Assembly: GCF_001700515.1 (NCBI RefSeq)
Contig: NZ_MAUD01000103.1
Span: 1-64,000, forward strand
Length of the DNA: 64,000 bases
Source: Streptomyces lushanensis
GTDB taxonomy: Bacteria > Actinomycetota > Actinomycetes > Streptomycetales > Streptomycetaceae
Direction: 5' to 3'
How positions within the stretch are numbered: the first letter of the stretch is position 1; every line of letters starts with the position of its first letter. The translations under genes and the position numbers were made by a program. Positions 8,261 to 16,824 of this stretch are shown piece after piece. The notes below the pieces were generated by a model. It was not told the DNA's origin. It was given only the letters and a program-made list of their open reading frames with translations, and ran no database searches.

Positions 8261-10663
8261 ATGCACGGCTGGAGCTGGACGTACGAGGGCTACGAGCCGG
8301 AGTCGGAGCGGCTGCGCGAGGCCCTGTGCACGCTGGGCAACGGGTACTTCGCGACCCGGGGCGCGGTGTCCGAGACCTCGTCGGGACCGGCGCACTATCG
8401 CGGCACCTATGCGGCGGGCTGCTACAACCGGCTGGTCTCGACCGTGGCGGGACACCAGATCGAGAACGAGGACCTGGTCAATCTGCCCGACTGGCTGCCT
8501 CTGCGCTACCGCGTCCACCCCGAGGGAGCCGGGCCCGGACCATGGCTCTCCCCCGACCGGGCCGAACTGACCGGCCACCGGCGGACCCTGGACCTGCGGC
8601 AGGGCACGCTCGTCATCCGGTCGGTGTACGAGGTCGGCGCCGGGCGCCGGCTGGCGGTCGAGCAGTGCCGGCTGGTGCACATGGGCGAGCCGCATCTGGC
8701 GGCGCAGCGCACCTCGTTCACCGCCGACGGATGGGCCGGGAGCGTCGAGGTGGAGTCGGCGCTCGACGGCGATGTACGCAACACCGGGGTCGAGCGGTAC
8801 GGCGAGCTGGCGAACCGGCATCTCACCCACTGGCACACCGGCACCGGGCACGCGGACACCGACTGGCTGCGCTGCCGCACGGTCACCTCGGACATCCGCG
8901 TCGCGCTCGCCGCGCGCACCCGCGCCGCCGCCTCCGGCGAGACCGTCACCTCCACCGCGCGGCTGACGGAGCGTCAGGCCCTCCGGACGCTGCTGATCCC
9001 CGTGGCGCCCGGAAGGACCGTCACCGTCGACAAGACGGTCGCGCTGTACACCTCACGCGACGCGGCGATCAGCGATCCCCGGTCCGCCGCCGTCGAGGAG
9101 GCACGGCGGGCGCCCGGCTTCGCCCGGCTGCTGGCCTCGCACCGCCGGGCCTGGGAGGACATCTGGCGCCGCGCGGCCCTGGACGTGCCCGGAGAGGCGG
9201 GCCGGATCCTGCGGCTGCACCTCTTCCATGTCCTTCAGACGCTCTCCCCGCACACGGCCGAACTGGATGTCGGGGTGCCCGCCAGGGGGCTGCACGGCGA
9301 GGCGTACCGGGGGCATGTCTTCTGGGACGAGCTGTTCGTGCTGCCGTTTCTGAATCTGCACTTCCCCGAGGTCTCCCGGGGGCTGCTGGACTACCGGCAC
9401 CGGCGGCTGCCCGCGGCCTGCCGCGCGGCGCGGGAGGCGGGCCGGCTGGGGGCGATGTATCCGTGGCAGAGCGGGAGCGACGGGCGCGAGGAGACCCAGG
9501 AGGTGCATCTCAACCCGCTCTCGGGCCGCTGGCTCGCGGACCGTTCACGACTGCAGCACCACGTCGGTTCGGCCGTCGCGTACAACGTGTGGCAGTACTG
9601 CCAGGCCAGCGGCGATCTGACGTTCCTGCACACCAAGGGCGCGGAGACCCTGCTCCAGATCGCCCGGTTCTGGGCGAGCGCCGCGGCCTGGGACCCGTCC
9701 CTCGCCCGGTACCGCATCCGCGGTGTCATGGGTCCCGACGAGTACCACGACGGCTATCCGGGAGCGACGGCTCCGGGTCTCGACGACAACGCCTACACGA
9801 ATGTCACCGCGGCCTGGGTGCTGGCGCGGGCGGGCGAGCTCTGCGCCACCCTGCCCGCCTCGCGCCGCCGCAGGCTCTTCGAGCGGCTCCAGCTCGACGC
9901 GGACGAGCCGGAGCGCTGGGACGACATCTCGCGGACGCTCCATGTGCCCTTCCACCGCGGTGTCATCAGCCAGTTCGCGGGTTACGGGGATCTCGCCGAG
10001 CTGGACTGGGCGGGGTATCGCGCGCGGTACGGCGACATCCGGCGGCTGGACCGGATCCTGGAGGCCGAGGGCGACTCGGTCAACCGCTACCAGGCGTCCA
10101 AGCAGGCCGATGTGCTGATGCTGGGCTATCTCTTCTCGCCCGGTGAACTCGCCGGCCTCCTCCGCCGGCTCGGGCACCGGCTGGACGACGACTCCTGGCG
10201 TACCACCGTCGACTACTACGAGCGCCGTACGAGCCACGGCTCCACGCTGAGCGCGCTGGTCCACGCGTGGGTGCTGGCGCGGATCCACCGGGACGAGGCG
10301 TGGACGTACGCCAGGGAGGCGCTGACAGGTGATGTGGCGGACGTCCAGGGAGGCACCACGGCGGAGGGCATCCATCTCGGTGCGATGGCGGGCACCCTGG
10401 ACTTCGTCCAGCGTGGTCTGACCGGTCTGGAGACCCGGGAGGACGCGGTGTGGCTGGATCCGGCTCCGCTGCCGCAGCTCTCGAAGTTCCGGGTGGGAAT
10501 CCGCTACCGGAACGACTGGGACGTGGATCTGCGGATCCGTGCGGAGCGCGTACGGGTCGGTGTCCCGGCGTCGGACGCGGATCCGGTGCGGGTGGTGCTC
10601 GGTGGCCGGGCGTACACGATCGCGCCCGGTACGGCCCGCTGGCTGGACCTGCCCGGCGCGTGA
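8261..10663 (+). CDS. GH65 glycoside phosphorylase/hydrolase (maltose-trehalose-kojibiose phosphorylase family)
   Basis: This 800-residue enzyme has the three-part GH65 layout: an N-terminal beta-sandwich opening with SWTYEGYEPE and TLGNGYFATRGA, an (alpha/alpha)6 barrel, and a C-terminal beta domain. The general acid is Glu494 in the hallmark GVMGPDEYH. RTSHGSTLS matches the phosphate-binding loop of GH65 phosphorylases, which favours phosphorolysis of an alpha-disaccharide to beta-glucose-1-P plus glucose over hydrolysis. It is cytoplasmic, with no signal peptide. It follows phosphoketolase by 16 bp with only a weak ribosome site, suggesting coupled expression. Together they would turn stored disaccharide into sugar phosphates and acetyl-P. 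I cannot tell trehalose, maltose, kojibiose or nigerose specificity from sequence alone. Confidence 0.93.
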   Translation: MHGWSWTYEGYEPESERLREALCTLGNGYFATRGAVSETSSGPAHYRGTYAAGCYNRLVSTVAGHQIENEDLVNLPDWLPLRYRVHPEGAGPGPWLSPDRAELTGHRRTLDLRQGTLVIRSVYEVGAGRRLAVEQCRLVHMGEPHLAAQRTSFTADGWAGSVEVESALDGDVRNTGVERYGELANRHLTHWHTGTGHADTDWLRCRTVTSDIRVALAARTRAAASGETVTSTARLTERQALRTLLIPVAPGRTVTVDKTVALYTSRDAAISDPRSAAVEEARRAPGFARLLASHRRAWEDIWRRAALDVPGEAGRILRLHLFHVLQTLSPHTAELDVGVPARGLHGEAYRGHVFWDELFVLPFLNLHFPEVSRGLLDYRHRRLPAACRAAREAGRLGAMYPWQSGSDGREETQEVHLNPLSGRWLADRSRLQHHVGSAVAYNVWQYCQASGDLTFLHTKGAETLLQIARFWASAAAWDPSLARYRIRGVMGPDEYHDGYPGATAPGLDDNAYTNVTAAWVLARAGELCATLPASRRRRLFERLQLDADEPERWDDISRTLHVPFHRGVISQFAGYGDLAELDWAGYRARYGDIRRLDRILEAEGDSVNRYQASKQADVLMLGYLFSPGELAGLLRRLGHRLDDDSWRTTVDYYERRTSHGSTLSALVHAWVLARIHRDEAWTYAREALTGDVADVQGGTTAEGIHLGAMAGTLDFVQRGLTGLETREDAVWLDPAPLPQLSKFRVGIRYRNDWDVDLRIRAERVRVGVPASDADPVRVVLGGRAYTIAPGTARWLDLPGA

Positions 10664-10717
10664 GCCGTGCCCAGGTGTCCTGGCGGGCGCCGGGTGTGCG
10701 CCGTGCCGGGGCGGGTG

Positions 10718-11773
10718 TCAGTCCGCGTCCGGTACGAGCACGGCGGCGCCCTGTACCCGGTCGCCCGCCAGATCGGCGAGCGCCCGGTCGGCCCTGCTCA
10801 TCGGGTACGGGGTGGTGGTGACCTGGATGCCGATGCGCTCGGCGAGCGCCAGGAACTCCCGGCCGTCGTGGCGCGTGTTGGAGGTGACACTGCGCAGGTT
10901 CCGCTCCTGGAAGAGATGGCGGTCGTAGTTCAGTACGGGAATGTCGGTGAGGTGGATCCCGGCGACGGCCAGCGTGCCGGAGCGGTCCAGGGCCTCCATC
11001 GCCACCGGTACGAGATCACCGACGGGGGCGAACAGGATCGCCGAGTCCAGCGGCTCGGGCGGACTGTCGTAGGCGTCCCCCGCCGAGTCGGCGCCGAGCT
11101 CCAGGGCGAGTTCGCGGGCCCGCTCCGACCTGGTCAGCACATGGACGGTGGCGCCCTCGGCGAGAGCGACCTGGGCGGCGAGATGGGCCGAGCCGCCGAA
11201 TCCGTAGAGTCCCAGCCGCCCGCCCTCGGGCAGCGCGCTGCGGCGCAGCGCCCGGTAGCCGATGATCCCGGCGCACAGGAGCGGCGCGAGCAGGACCGGG
11301 TCCTGGGACGCGGGCAGCGGATAGGCGAAGGCCTCGGGCACCACGGTCAGATCGGCGAAGCCGCCGTCCGCGTCCCATCCGGTGTAGCCGGACCAGGGGC
11401 AGAGGTTCTCCCGGCCGGCCAGACAGTAACGGCAGGTTCCGCAGGTGCCGCGCAGCCAGGCACCGCCGGCCCGGTCGCCGGTGCGGAACCGGGTCACCGA
11501 ACCGCCGGTGGCGATCACCCGGCCGACGATCTCATGGCCCGGGACGGTCGACGGCCGGTGAGGGCTCAGATCTCCCTCGGCGAGATGCAGATCCGTACGG
11601 CAGACACCGCAGGCCTCCACGCGCAGCAGCAGATCCCCGGGGCCGGGGACCGGTGTGCGGCGGCGGATTCGGACCAGCGGCCCGGTGGCGACCGGGCCGG
11701 GCGTCTCGACGGCCCAGGCGCTCAGCGCGTCGGGGACGGCCGCGGGAGAGGCGGCGGAAGCGGGAGAGGCCAT
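10718..11773 (-). CDS. Zinc-dependent alcohol dehydrogenase (MDR family)
   Basis: The 351-residue protein belongs to the medium-chain dehydrogenase/reductase family and interconverts alcohols and aldehydes with NAD(P). It shows the catalytic-zinc residues in CGVCRTDLH and GHE, the structural-zinc cluster [15 protein letters not shown] and the nucleotide-binding loop LYGFGGSAH. The layout resembles the AdhA-type actinobacterial enzymes. It converges on the GH65 gene with a 54-bp gap. Upstream lies the GH4 gene on the same strand (113 bp), so it may have its own promoter. The chosen ATG has only a poor Shine-Dalgarno (GGAT). The Ala/Ser/Pro-rich first 16 residues are unusual, and the true start could be a little downstream. 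Confidence 0.92.
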   Translation of the reverse strand: MASPASAASPAAVPDALSAWAVETPGPVATGPLVRIRRRTPVPGPGDLLLRVEACGVCRTDLHLAEGDLSPHRPSTVPGHEIVGRVIATGGSVTRFRTGDRAGGAWLRGTCGTCRYCLAGRENLCPWSGYTGWDADGGFADLTVVPEAFAYPLPASQDPVLLAPLLCAGIIGYRALRRSALPEGGRLGLYGFGGSAHLAAQVALAEGATVHVLTRSERARELALELGADSAGDAYDSPPEPLDSAILFAPVGDLVPVAMEALDRSGTLAVAGIHLTDIPVLNYDRHLFQERNLRSVTSNTRHDGREFLALAERIGIQVTTTPYPMSRADRALADLAGDRVQGAAVLVPDAD

Positions 11774-11886
11774 GTATCCAGCGTGCGGCGGGCGCCGACG
11801 AGGGGCAAACGGTCGGCGGACCGCCCCTCGCCCGTCGCCGGGGCCCGCCGCGGCGCCGCCCGAACGCGGGGACCACGGGACACCCC

Positions 11887-13233
11887 TTACGGGCGGTTCA
11901 GATACGCGAGACCGGGATGCGCCTTTGTGTAACCGTCAACGAGATGATGGGCCACGGTCACCGAGTCCACCAGCGGGTGCAGGGCGAACGCCCTGACGGC
12001 GGCGGCGCGGGAGCCGCTCCCGGCCGCGGCGAGCACCTCGCGTTCCACGGCCTTGACGGCGCACACCAGGCCGGTGGCATGGTCGGGCAGGGGCGCGACG
12101 GAGAGCGGATGGGCGCCGTTCGCGTCCACGAGACAGGGCACCTCGACGACCGCGTCCTCGTCCAGCACCCGCAGGGTGGTGCGGTTGCGGACATTGAGGA
12201 TGAGCGTGGTGCGCTCGTCGCGGGCGATGGCGCGCATCAGGGCGAGGGCGACCTTCTCGTAGCCGCCGGACTCCAGATCGTCGGCGTCCCGCTCGCCGAC
12301 GCCCGCCGCCTCGCGGTTCTCCGCCATGTACGTGGCCTCGCGTTCGGCGCGGGTACGGTCCCAGGTCGCGAGCGCCGGCGCGTCCGGACGGGCCATCTCG
12401 TCGTAGAAACGGGCCTGCTGGTCCCGGAGGAACGCGCCGCGTGTCTGCTCGGCCTCCTGGTAGGCGCGTACCGCTTCCCGGTTGAAGTAGTAGTAGTGCA
12501 GATACTCGTTGGGGATCGCGCCCAGGGAGCGCAGCCACTCGGGGCCGAAGAGCCTGCCCTCCTCGAAGGAGCCCAGCGCCTCGGTGTCCGCGAGCAGCCG
12601 GGGGAGTTCGTCACGGCCGGCCACCCGCAGTCCGCGCAGCCAGCCGAGATGGTTGAGACCGACATAGTCGGCCGACGCCTCGTCCGGGTCGGCGCCCAGG
12701 AGGCGGGCGACGCGCCGGGCCAGCCCCACGGGCGAGTCGCAGATGCCGATGACACGGTCGCCGAGCCGGCGGGACATGGCCTCGGTGACCAGTCCGGCGG
12801 GATTGGTGAAGTTGATGACCCAGGCGTCGGGTGCGAGCCGGGCCACGCGCCGCGCGATGTCGACGGCGACGGGCACGGTGCGCAGTCCGTACGCGACACC
12901 GCCCGCGCCGACGGTCTCCTGGCCCAGGACACCGAGGTCCAGGGCGACGCGCTCGTCGGCCGCGCGCCCTTCGAGCCCGCCGACACGGATCGCCGAGAAG
13001 ACGAAGTCGGCGCCGCGCAGCGCCTCGTCGAGATCGGTGGTGGCTGTCACCGCCGGCGCGTCGGGGACGCCCTCGGCCTGCTCGGCCAGCACCCGGGCGA
13101 CGGCCGTGAGCCGGGCGGGATCGAGATCGTGGAGGGTGACCCGGGTGACCCGGCCTTCGGCGTGGTCGGTCAGGAGCGCTCCGTACACGAGCGGCACCCG
13201 GAACCCGCCTCCGCCGAGAATGGTCAGCTTCAC
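11887..13233 (-). CDS. GH4 family 6-phospho-beta-glucosidase
   Basis: The 448-residue enzyme belongs to GH4, whose members use NAD+ and a divalent metal (usually Mn2+) to cleave phospho-disaccharides through a redox-elimination route. It starts [14 protein letters not shown], a Rossmann motif at the very N-terminus. [13 protein letters not shown], the metal-site Cys in GICDSPVG and Asn/His in GLNHLGW are all present. The length is typical. Among GH4 subtypes the GLNHLGW and YYYFNRE segments favour 6-phospho-beta-glucosidase over alpha-glucosidase. The substrate would be a cellobiose or beta-glucoside phosphate from a PTS, but no PTS gene is in the window. Two tandem 17-bp repeats 120-155 bp upstream are a candidate operator. 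Confidence 0.93.
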   Translation of the reverse strand: MKLTILGGGGFRVPLVYGALLTDHAEGRVTRVTLHDLDPARLTAVARVLAEQAEGVPDAPAVTATTDLDEALRGADFVFSAIRVGGLEGRAADERVALDLGVLGQETVGAGGVAYGLRTVPVAVDIARRVARLAPDAWVINFTNPAGLVTEAMSRRLGDRVIGICDSPVGLARRVARLLGADPDEASADYVGLNHLGWLRGLRVAGRDELPRLLADTEALGSFEEGRLFGPEWLRSLGAIPNEYLHYYYFNREAVRAYQEAEQTRGAFLRDQQARFYDEMARPDAPALATWDRTRAEREATYMAENREAAGVGERDADDLESGGYEKVALALMRAIARDERTTLILNVRNRTTLRVLDEDAVVEVPCLVDANGAHPLSVAPLPDHATGLVCAVKAVEREVLAAAGSGSRAAAVRAFALHPLVDSVTVAHHLVDGYTKAHPGLAYLNRP

Positions 13234-13353
13234 GCGGGAACCGCCTTCGCGTCGGCCTCCTCCGGCACGGCCCGGATCACCGCGTCCGGGGAGGCATGGG
13301 AACTACGGGACCGACGGCGTGAGGGCCGCCCGCCGGGAGGCCGCCGGAGTGCG

Positions 13354-13388
13354 GATCGCGCAGGATCAGCCGATCGCACGGGATCAGC
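13354..13388. promoter_or_regulatory. Tandem 17-bp repeats upstream of the GH4 gene, candidate operator
   Basis: GATCGCGCAGGATCAGC (13354-13370) and GATCGCACGGGATCAGC (13372-13388) differ at two positions and are spaced 18 bp apart. They lie 121-155 bp before the GH4 start and beyond the 3' end of the histidine kinase gene. Head-to-tail repeats at this spacing are typical of regulator sites. The regulator is unknown. Confidence 0.4.
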
Positions 13389-13471
13389 GGGGGTCGTCGC
13401 TCGGCCGGCACGCCGTGAACACTACCCGTCGCCCGGCGCACTTCTCCACCGACCGGGAGGCGCGGTCTGCG

Positions 13472-15028
13472 TCATCCGGTCCCGGCGAGGGGCAGCCGTA
13501 CGGTGAAGACGGTATGGCCCGGACGGCTGGTCACGTCCACCGTGCCGTCGTGGGCGGCGGTCACCGCGGCGACGATCGCCAGGCCGAGACCCGTGCCGCC
13601 CGTGGTTCCCTCGCCCGTGGTCCTGGACCGGGCGCGGTCGGCGCGGGTGAACCGCTGGAAGATCTCGGGCTGGAGCTCCTCGGGGATACCGGGCCCGGTG
13701 TCACTCACGGTGAGTTCGGCGTGGTCCTCGTGGGCGGCGATACGCAAGGTCACCGTCGTGTCCGGCGGGGTGTGCGTACGGGCGTTGCCCAGGAGATTGG
13801 CGACGACCTGGTAGAGACGGTGTTCGTCGCCGGTGACCGTCACCGGTTCACTGGGCAGCTCCAGCAGCCAGTGGTGTTCCGGCGCGGCGGCGCGCGCGTC
13901 GCTCATGGCGTCGAGGGCGAGCCGGGTGAGGTCGACGGTGGCGCGGGCCAGCGGGCGGCCCGCGTCCAGGCGTGCCAGCAGCAGCAGGTCCTCCACCAGG
14001 CCGCTCATCCGTTCGCTCTCGTACTGGATGCGCTCCAGCGCGTGCCGTACGTCGTCGGGTACGGACTCGGGGTGGCGCAGGGCGAGTTCCGCGTGTGCGC
14101 GCACGGTGGCCACCGGAGTGCGCAGCTCATGGCTGGCGTCGGCGGCGAAGTGGCGCAGCCGCTCCTCGCTGGCGTGACGGCGCGAGAGCGCGTCGCCGAC
14201 ATGGCCGAGCATCCGGTTGAGCGCGGCGCCGACCTGGCCGACCTCGGTCCGGCTGTCGGTGTCGGGCACCGGGCCGGGCATGGCGACCTCGCCGCTGGCC
14301 AGTGGCATACGGGTCACCTCGGTGGCGGTCGCGGCGACGCGGCTGAGCGGGCGCAGGGAGAGCCGCACCCAGAACGCGCCCGCCACTCCGGTGACCACGA
14401 TCGCGGCTCCGAACACCGCCGTCTCCACCGCTTCCAGCCGGTGCACCGTGTCCGTCACGCGTCTGAGCGGCAGTCCGGTCAGAAGCGTGTCGCCCCCGTG
14501 GCCGCGCTCGGCGACCACCCGGTAGGCGCCGAGGGAGGAGAGGGCGATGTTGTGTCCCCTGCCGTCCGGCGGTACGGCGGCCAGCGTCCTGCGGTCCGCG
14601 CGGGTGAGCGGTACGGGCACATGCGTATAGCTGTGCACGATCGACGCCTCGGTGGCGACGCCGAACAGCAGCCGGGCGCCGAAGGTGCCCTCCGCCTGGC
14701 CCCGGGTGTCGGGATTCGCGTCGTCGTTGTTGTCGTCGTTGTCGTTGTCGTTTCCGTTCTCCTTGTGCTGGAGGCTCGCGGCGAACCGTCCGTCGGCGAC
14801 GGCGAGCTGATGGTCGAGCCTGGCCATCAGGAAGCGTTCGAGCGCCAGCACCGTGATCACGCCCACCGCGAGGCAGGCGAGGGCGAGCAGCAGCAGGAGT
14901 CCGGTGGTCAGCCGTGCCCGGAGGGTGCGGGGCAGGGGCAGCCGACCCGGCAGGCTCCGCAGCGCCGCCACGGCCTGCCGGGCCCGTCCCGCGCGGCCGG
15001 CGGCGCTCGCCCGCCGCACGCCGCTCAC
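13472..15028 (-). CDS. Two-component sensor histidine kinase
   Basis: The 518-residue membrane kinase starts with GTG and overlaps the response-regulator stop by four bases (GTGA). It has a first membrane span near residues 43-64, an extracellular sensor region to about 204, a second span near 205-222, a HAMP segment, a dimerisation helix with His300 in HFAADASHELRTP, and an HATPase domain with NLLGNARTHT, DTGPGIPEE, FTRADRARS and GGTGLGLAIV. This is the usual Streptomyces EnvZ/PrrB-like layout. The sensor region contains an odd run of Asn and Asp (about 90-107) encoded by a GTC/GTT-type microsatellite on the plus strand; it may be a flexible insert and may vary in length between strains. The signal is unknown. 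Confidence 0.95.
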   Translation of the reverse strand: MSGVRRASAAGRAGRARQAVAALRSLPGRLPLPRTLRARLTTGLLLLLALACLAVGVITVLALERFLMARLDHQLAVADGRFAASLQHKENGNDNDNDDNNDDANPDTRGQAEGTFGARLLFGVATEASIVHSYTHVPVPLTRADRRTLAAVPPDGRGHNIALSSLGAYRVVAERGHGGDTLLTGLPLRRVTDTVHRLEAVETAVFGAAIVVTGVAGAFWVRLSLRPLSRVAATATEVTRMPLASGEVAMPGPVPDTDSRTEVGQVGAALNRMLGHVGDALSRRHASEERLRHFAADASHELRTPVATVRAHAELALRHPESVPDDVRHALERIQYESERMSGLVEDLLLLARLDAGRPLARATVDLTRLALDAMSDARAAAPEHHWLLELPSEPVTVTGDEHRLYQVVANLLGNARTHTPPDTTVTLRIAAHEDHAELTVSDTGPGIPEELQPEIFQRFTRADRARSRTTGEGTTGGTGLGLAIVAAVTAAHDGTVDVTSRPGHTVFTVRLPLAGTG

Positions 15029-15774
15029 GCGTCCGGCTTCAGTACGTAACCGACACCGCGCACCGTGTGGATCAGCGGTGTCCGGCCCGCGTCGATCTTC
15101 TTGCGCAGATAGCTGATGTACAGCTCGACGACATGTGCCTGGCCACCGAAGTCGTAGGACCAGACCCGGTCCAGGATCTGTTCCTTGGACAGGACCCGGC
15201 GGGCGTTGCGCATCAGGAAGCGCAGCAGTTCGAACTCGGTGCGGGACAGGTCCACCGCCACCCCGGCCCTGGTGACCTCGTGCGACTCCTCGTCCATCAC
15301 CAGTTCGCCCACCACCAGCCGGTCGCCGCCCGGCTCGCGGGCCATACCGGCCCTGCGCAGCAGTCCGCGCAGCCGGGCGAGCACCTCCTCCAGGCTGAAC
15401 GGCTTGGTGACATAGTCGTCACCGCCCGCCGTGATGCCCGCGATCCGGTCCTCGACGGTGTCACGGGCGGTGAGGAAGAGCACACAGACGTCGGGCAGTG
15501 TGGCCCGCAGCTCGCGCAGGACCTGAAGGCCGTCCATGTCGGGCAGCATCCAGTCGAGTACGACGGCGTCGGGGCGGAACGTACGGGCGGCGCGGACCGC
15601 CGACCGGCCGTCGCCCGCGCTCTGCACCTCCCATCGCTCGTAGCGCAGTGCTCCGGACAGGACCTCGGTCAGGTCCGGCTCGTCGTCGACGACGAGGACG
15701 CGCACCGGGGCGCCGTCGGGCCTGCTCAGGACGGGAGAGGCGGAGTGATCGGCGTGTTCGGCGTGTTTCTCCAT
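15025..15774 (-). CDS. OmpR/PhoB-family response regulator
   Basis: The 249-residue regulator has a receiver domain with acidic pair DDE (30-32), phospho-acceptor Asp74 in VVLDWMLPD, Thr102 and Lys124 in YVTKPF. A winged-helix DNA-binding domain follows, with LSRTEFELLRFLMRNARRVLSKEQIL and the C-terminal wing IHTVRGVGYVLKPDA. It is the first gene of the pair and is coupled to the kinase by a GTGA overlap. The ATG at 15774 has a weak ribosome site (GGA), and the first 23 residues are not conserved in the family, so a slightly later start is possible. It diverges from the ApbE-like gene with about 190 bp between, and could control it. Confidence 0.95.
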   Translation of the reverse strand: MEKHAEHADHSASPVLSRPDGAPVRVLVVDDEPDLTEVLSGALRYERWEVQSAGDGRSAVRAARTFRPDAVVLDWMLPDMDGLQVLRELRATLPDVCVLFLTARDTVEDRIAGITAGGDDYVTKPFSLEEVLARLRGLLRRAGMAREPGGDRLVVGELVMDEESHEVTRAGVAVDLSRTEFELLRFLMRNARRVLSKEQILDRVWSYDFGGQAHVVELYISYLRKKIDAGRTPLIHTVRGVGYVLKPDA

Positions 15775-15966
15775 GGTGGGTCCAGCTTCTCGCGCCGCGA
15801 TCGCCGAGGCGGGCAGGCCGGCGTCCGCGTCCGCGCGTCGCGCCCGTCCGCCCGCCGGGGCCCGCCGGTGTCCCCCGCCGGTGTTCAGAGGGTTCTCAGA
15901 GGGCGTCCTGTCAGGGTGGTGCTTCCGTGTCCTGCGGACAGCCCGCCTCCGAAAGAGGGACCCCTG

Positions 15967-16749
15967 GTGATCACTCAACAGGACCCGCAGAGCAGACACA
16001 GCCCCCATCCCGGTCTGCGCCACTTCGAGCATGTGATGGGGAGGGTGTTCTCGTTCGACATCCACGATCCCGTCACGCAGGAGGTCGGGCAGGCCGTCAC
16101 ACGGAGTGTCGCCTGGCTGCACGAGATGGACGCGCTGTTCTCCACGTTCCGCGCGGACAGCGCCGTCAACCGGCTCACGCGCGGTGAGACGACCGTGGAC
16201 CGGTGCCCGGGCGAGGTGGCGGAGGTCCTTGCGCTCTGCGACGAGGCGGCACGGGACACCGAGGGGTTCTTCACCGCCGTTCCGCAGGGCCGGCTCGATC
16301 CGTCCGGCCTGGTGATGGGATGGTCGGTGGAGCGGGTCTCGCAGAAGCTGTACGCGGCCGGAGCGCGGAACACCTACATCGACGCCGGAGGCGATCTCCA
16401 GCTCCGGGGCGAGACCTCGCCGGGCCTGGCCTGGCGGGTCGGTATCGCCCATCCGGTCCTGCGGGACCAGCTCATAGCGGTCGTCCACGGCCATGAGCTG
16501 GCCGTCGCGACCTCGGGATCGGCGGAACGCAGTGGCCTCATCATCGATCCGCGTACGGGTCTGCCGGCCTCCCAGTCGCTGTCCGTCACCGTGACCGGGC
16601 CTCATCTCACCCGGGCCGACGCCTTCGCCACCGCCGCCTTCGCCATGGGCGATCTGGCGCGTTCCTGGATCGAGACCCAGGACGGGTACGAGGCGCTGGG
16701 CGTCACCGCCGACGGGGAGACCTGGCGGAGCAGCGGCTTCCCGTCCTGA
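15967..16749 (+). CDS. ApbE-like FAD:protein FMN transferase
   Basis: The enzyme uses FAD to attach FMN covalently to a Thr or Ser of a target flavoprotein, with Mg2+. The 260-residue sequence has the family signatures: MGRVFSFDI, FSTFRADSAVNRL, DPSGLVMGWSVERV, YIDAGGDLQLRG, RVGIAHP, VATSGSAERSGLIIDPRTG and TRADAFATAAFAMG. It is shorter than typical secreted ApbE proteins, lacks a signal peptide or lipobox, and would act in the cytoplasm. The GTG at 15967 is fixed by AGAGGGA six bases upstream. It is divergent from the two-component system, an arrangement that suggests regulation by it. No obvious flavoprotein substrate is nearby. Confidence 0.9.
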   Translation: MITQQDPQSRHSPHPGLRHFEHVMGRVFSFDIHDPVTQEVGQAVTRSVAWLHEMDALFSTFRADSAVNRLTRGETTVDRCPGEVAEVLALCDEAARDTEGFFTAVPQGRLDPSGLVMGWSVERVSQKLYAAGARNTYIDAGGDLQLRGETSPGLAWRVGIAHPVLRDQLIAVVHGHELAVATSGSAERSGLIIDPRTGLPASQSLSVTVTGPHLTRADAFATAAFAMGDLARSWIETQDGYEALGVTADGETWRSSGFPS

Positions 16750-16774
16750 GGCGCCCCGGGGAACGGCCCGCACC

Positions 16775-16809
16775 GTCCTGCGCCCCGGGAGCCTCCCGGA
16801 GCGCAGGAC
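16775..16809. terminator. Long hairpin between convergent genes
   Basis: A 17-bp stem with one mismatch (16775-16791 with 16793-16809, GTCCTGCGC outer arms) sits between the stop of the ApbE-like gene and the stop of the convergent secreted protein. It is a likely bidirectional terminator. Confidence 0.65.
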
Positions 16810-16824
16810 GTGCCGTGCGCGCGT

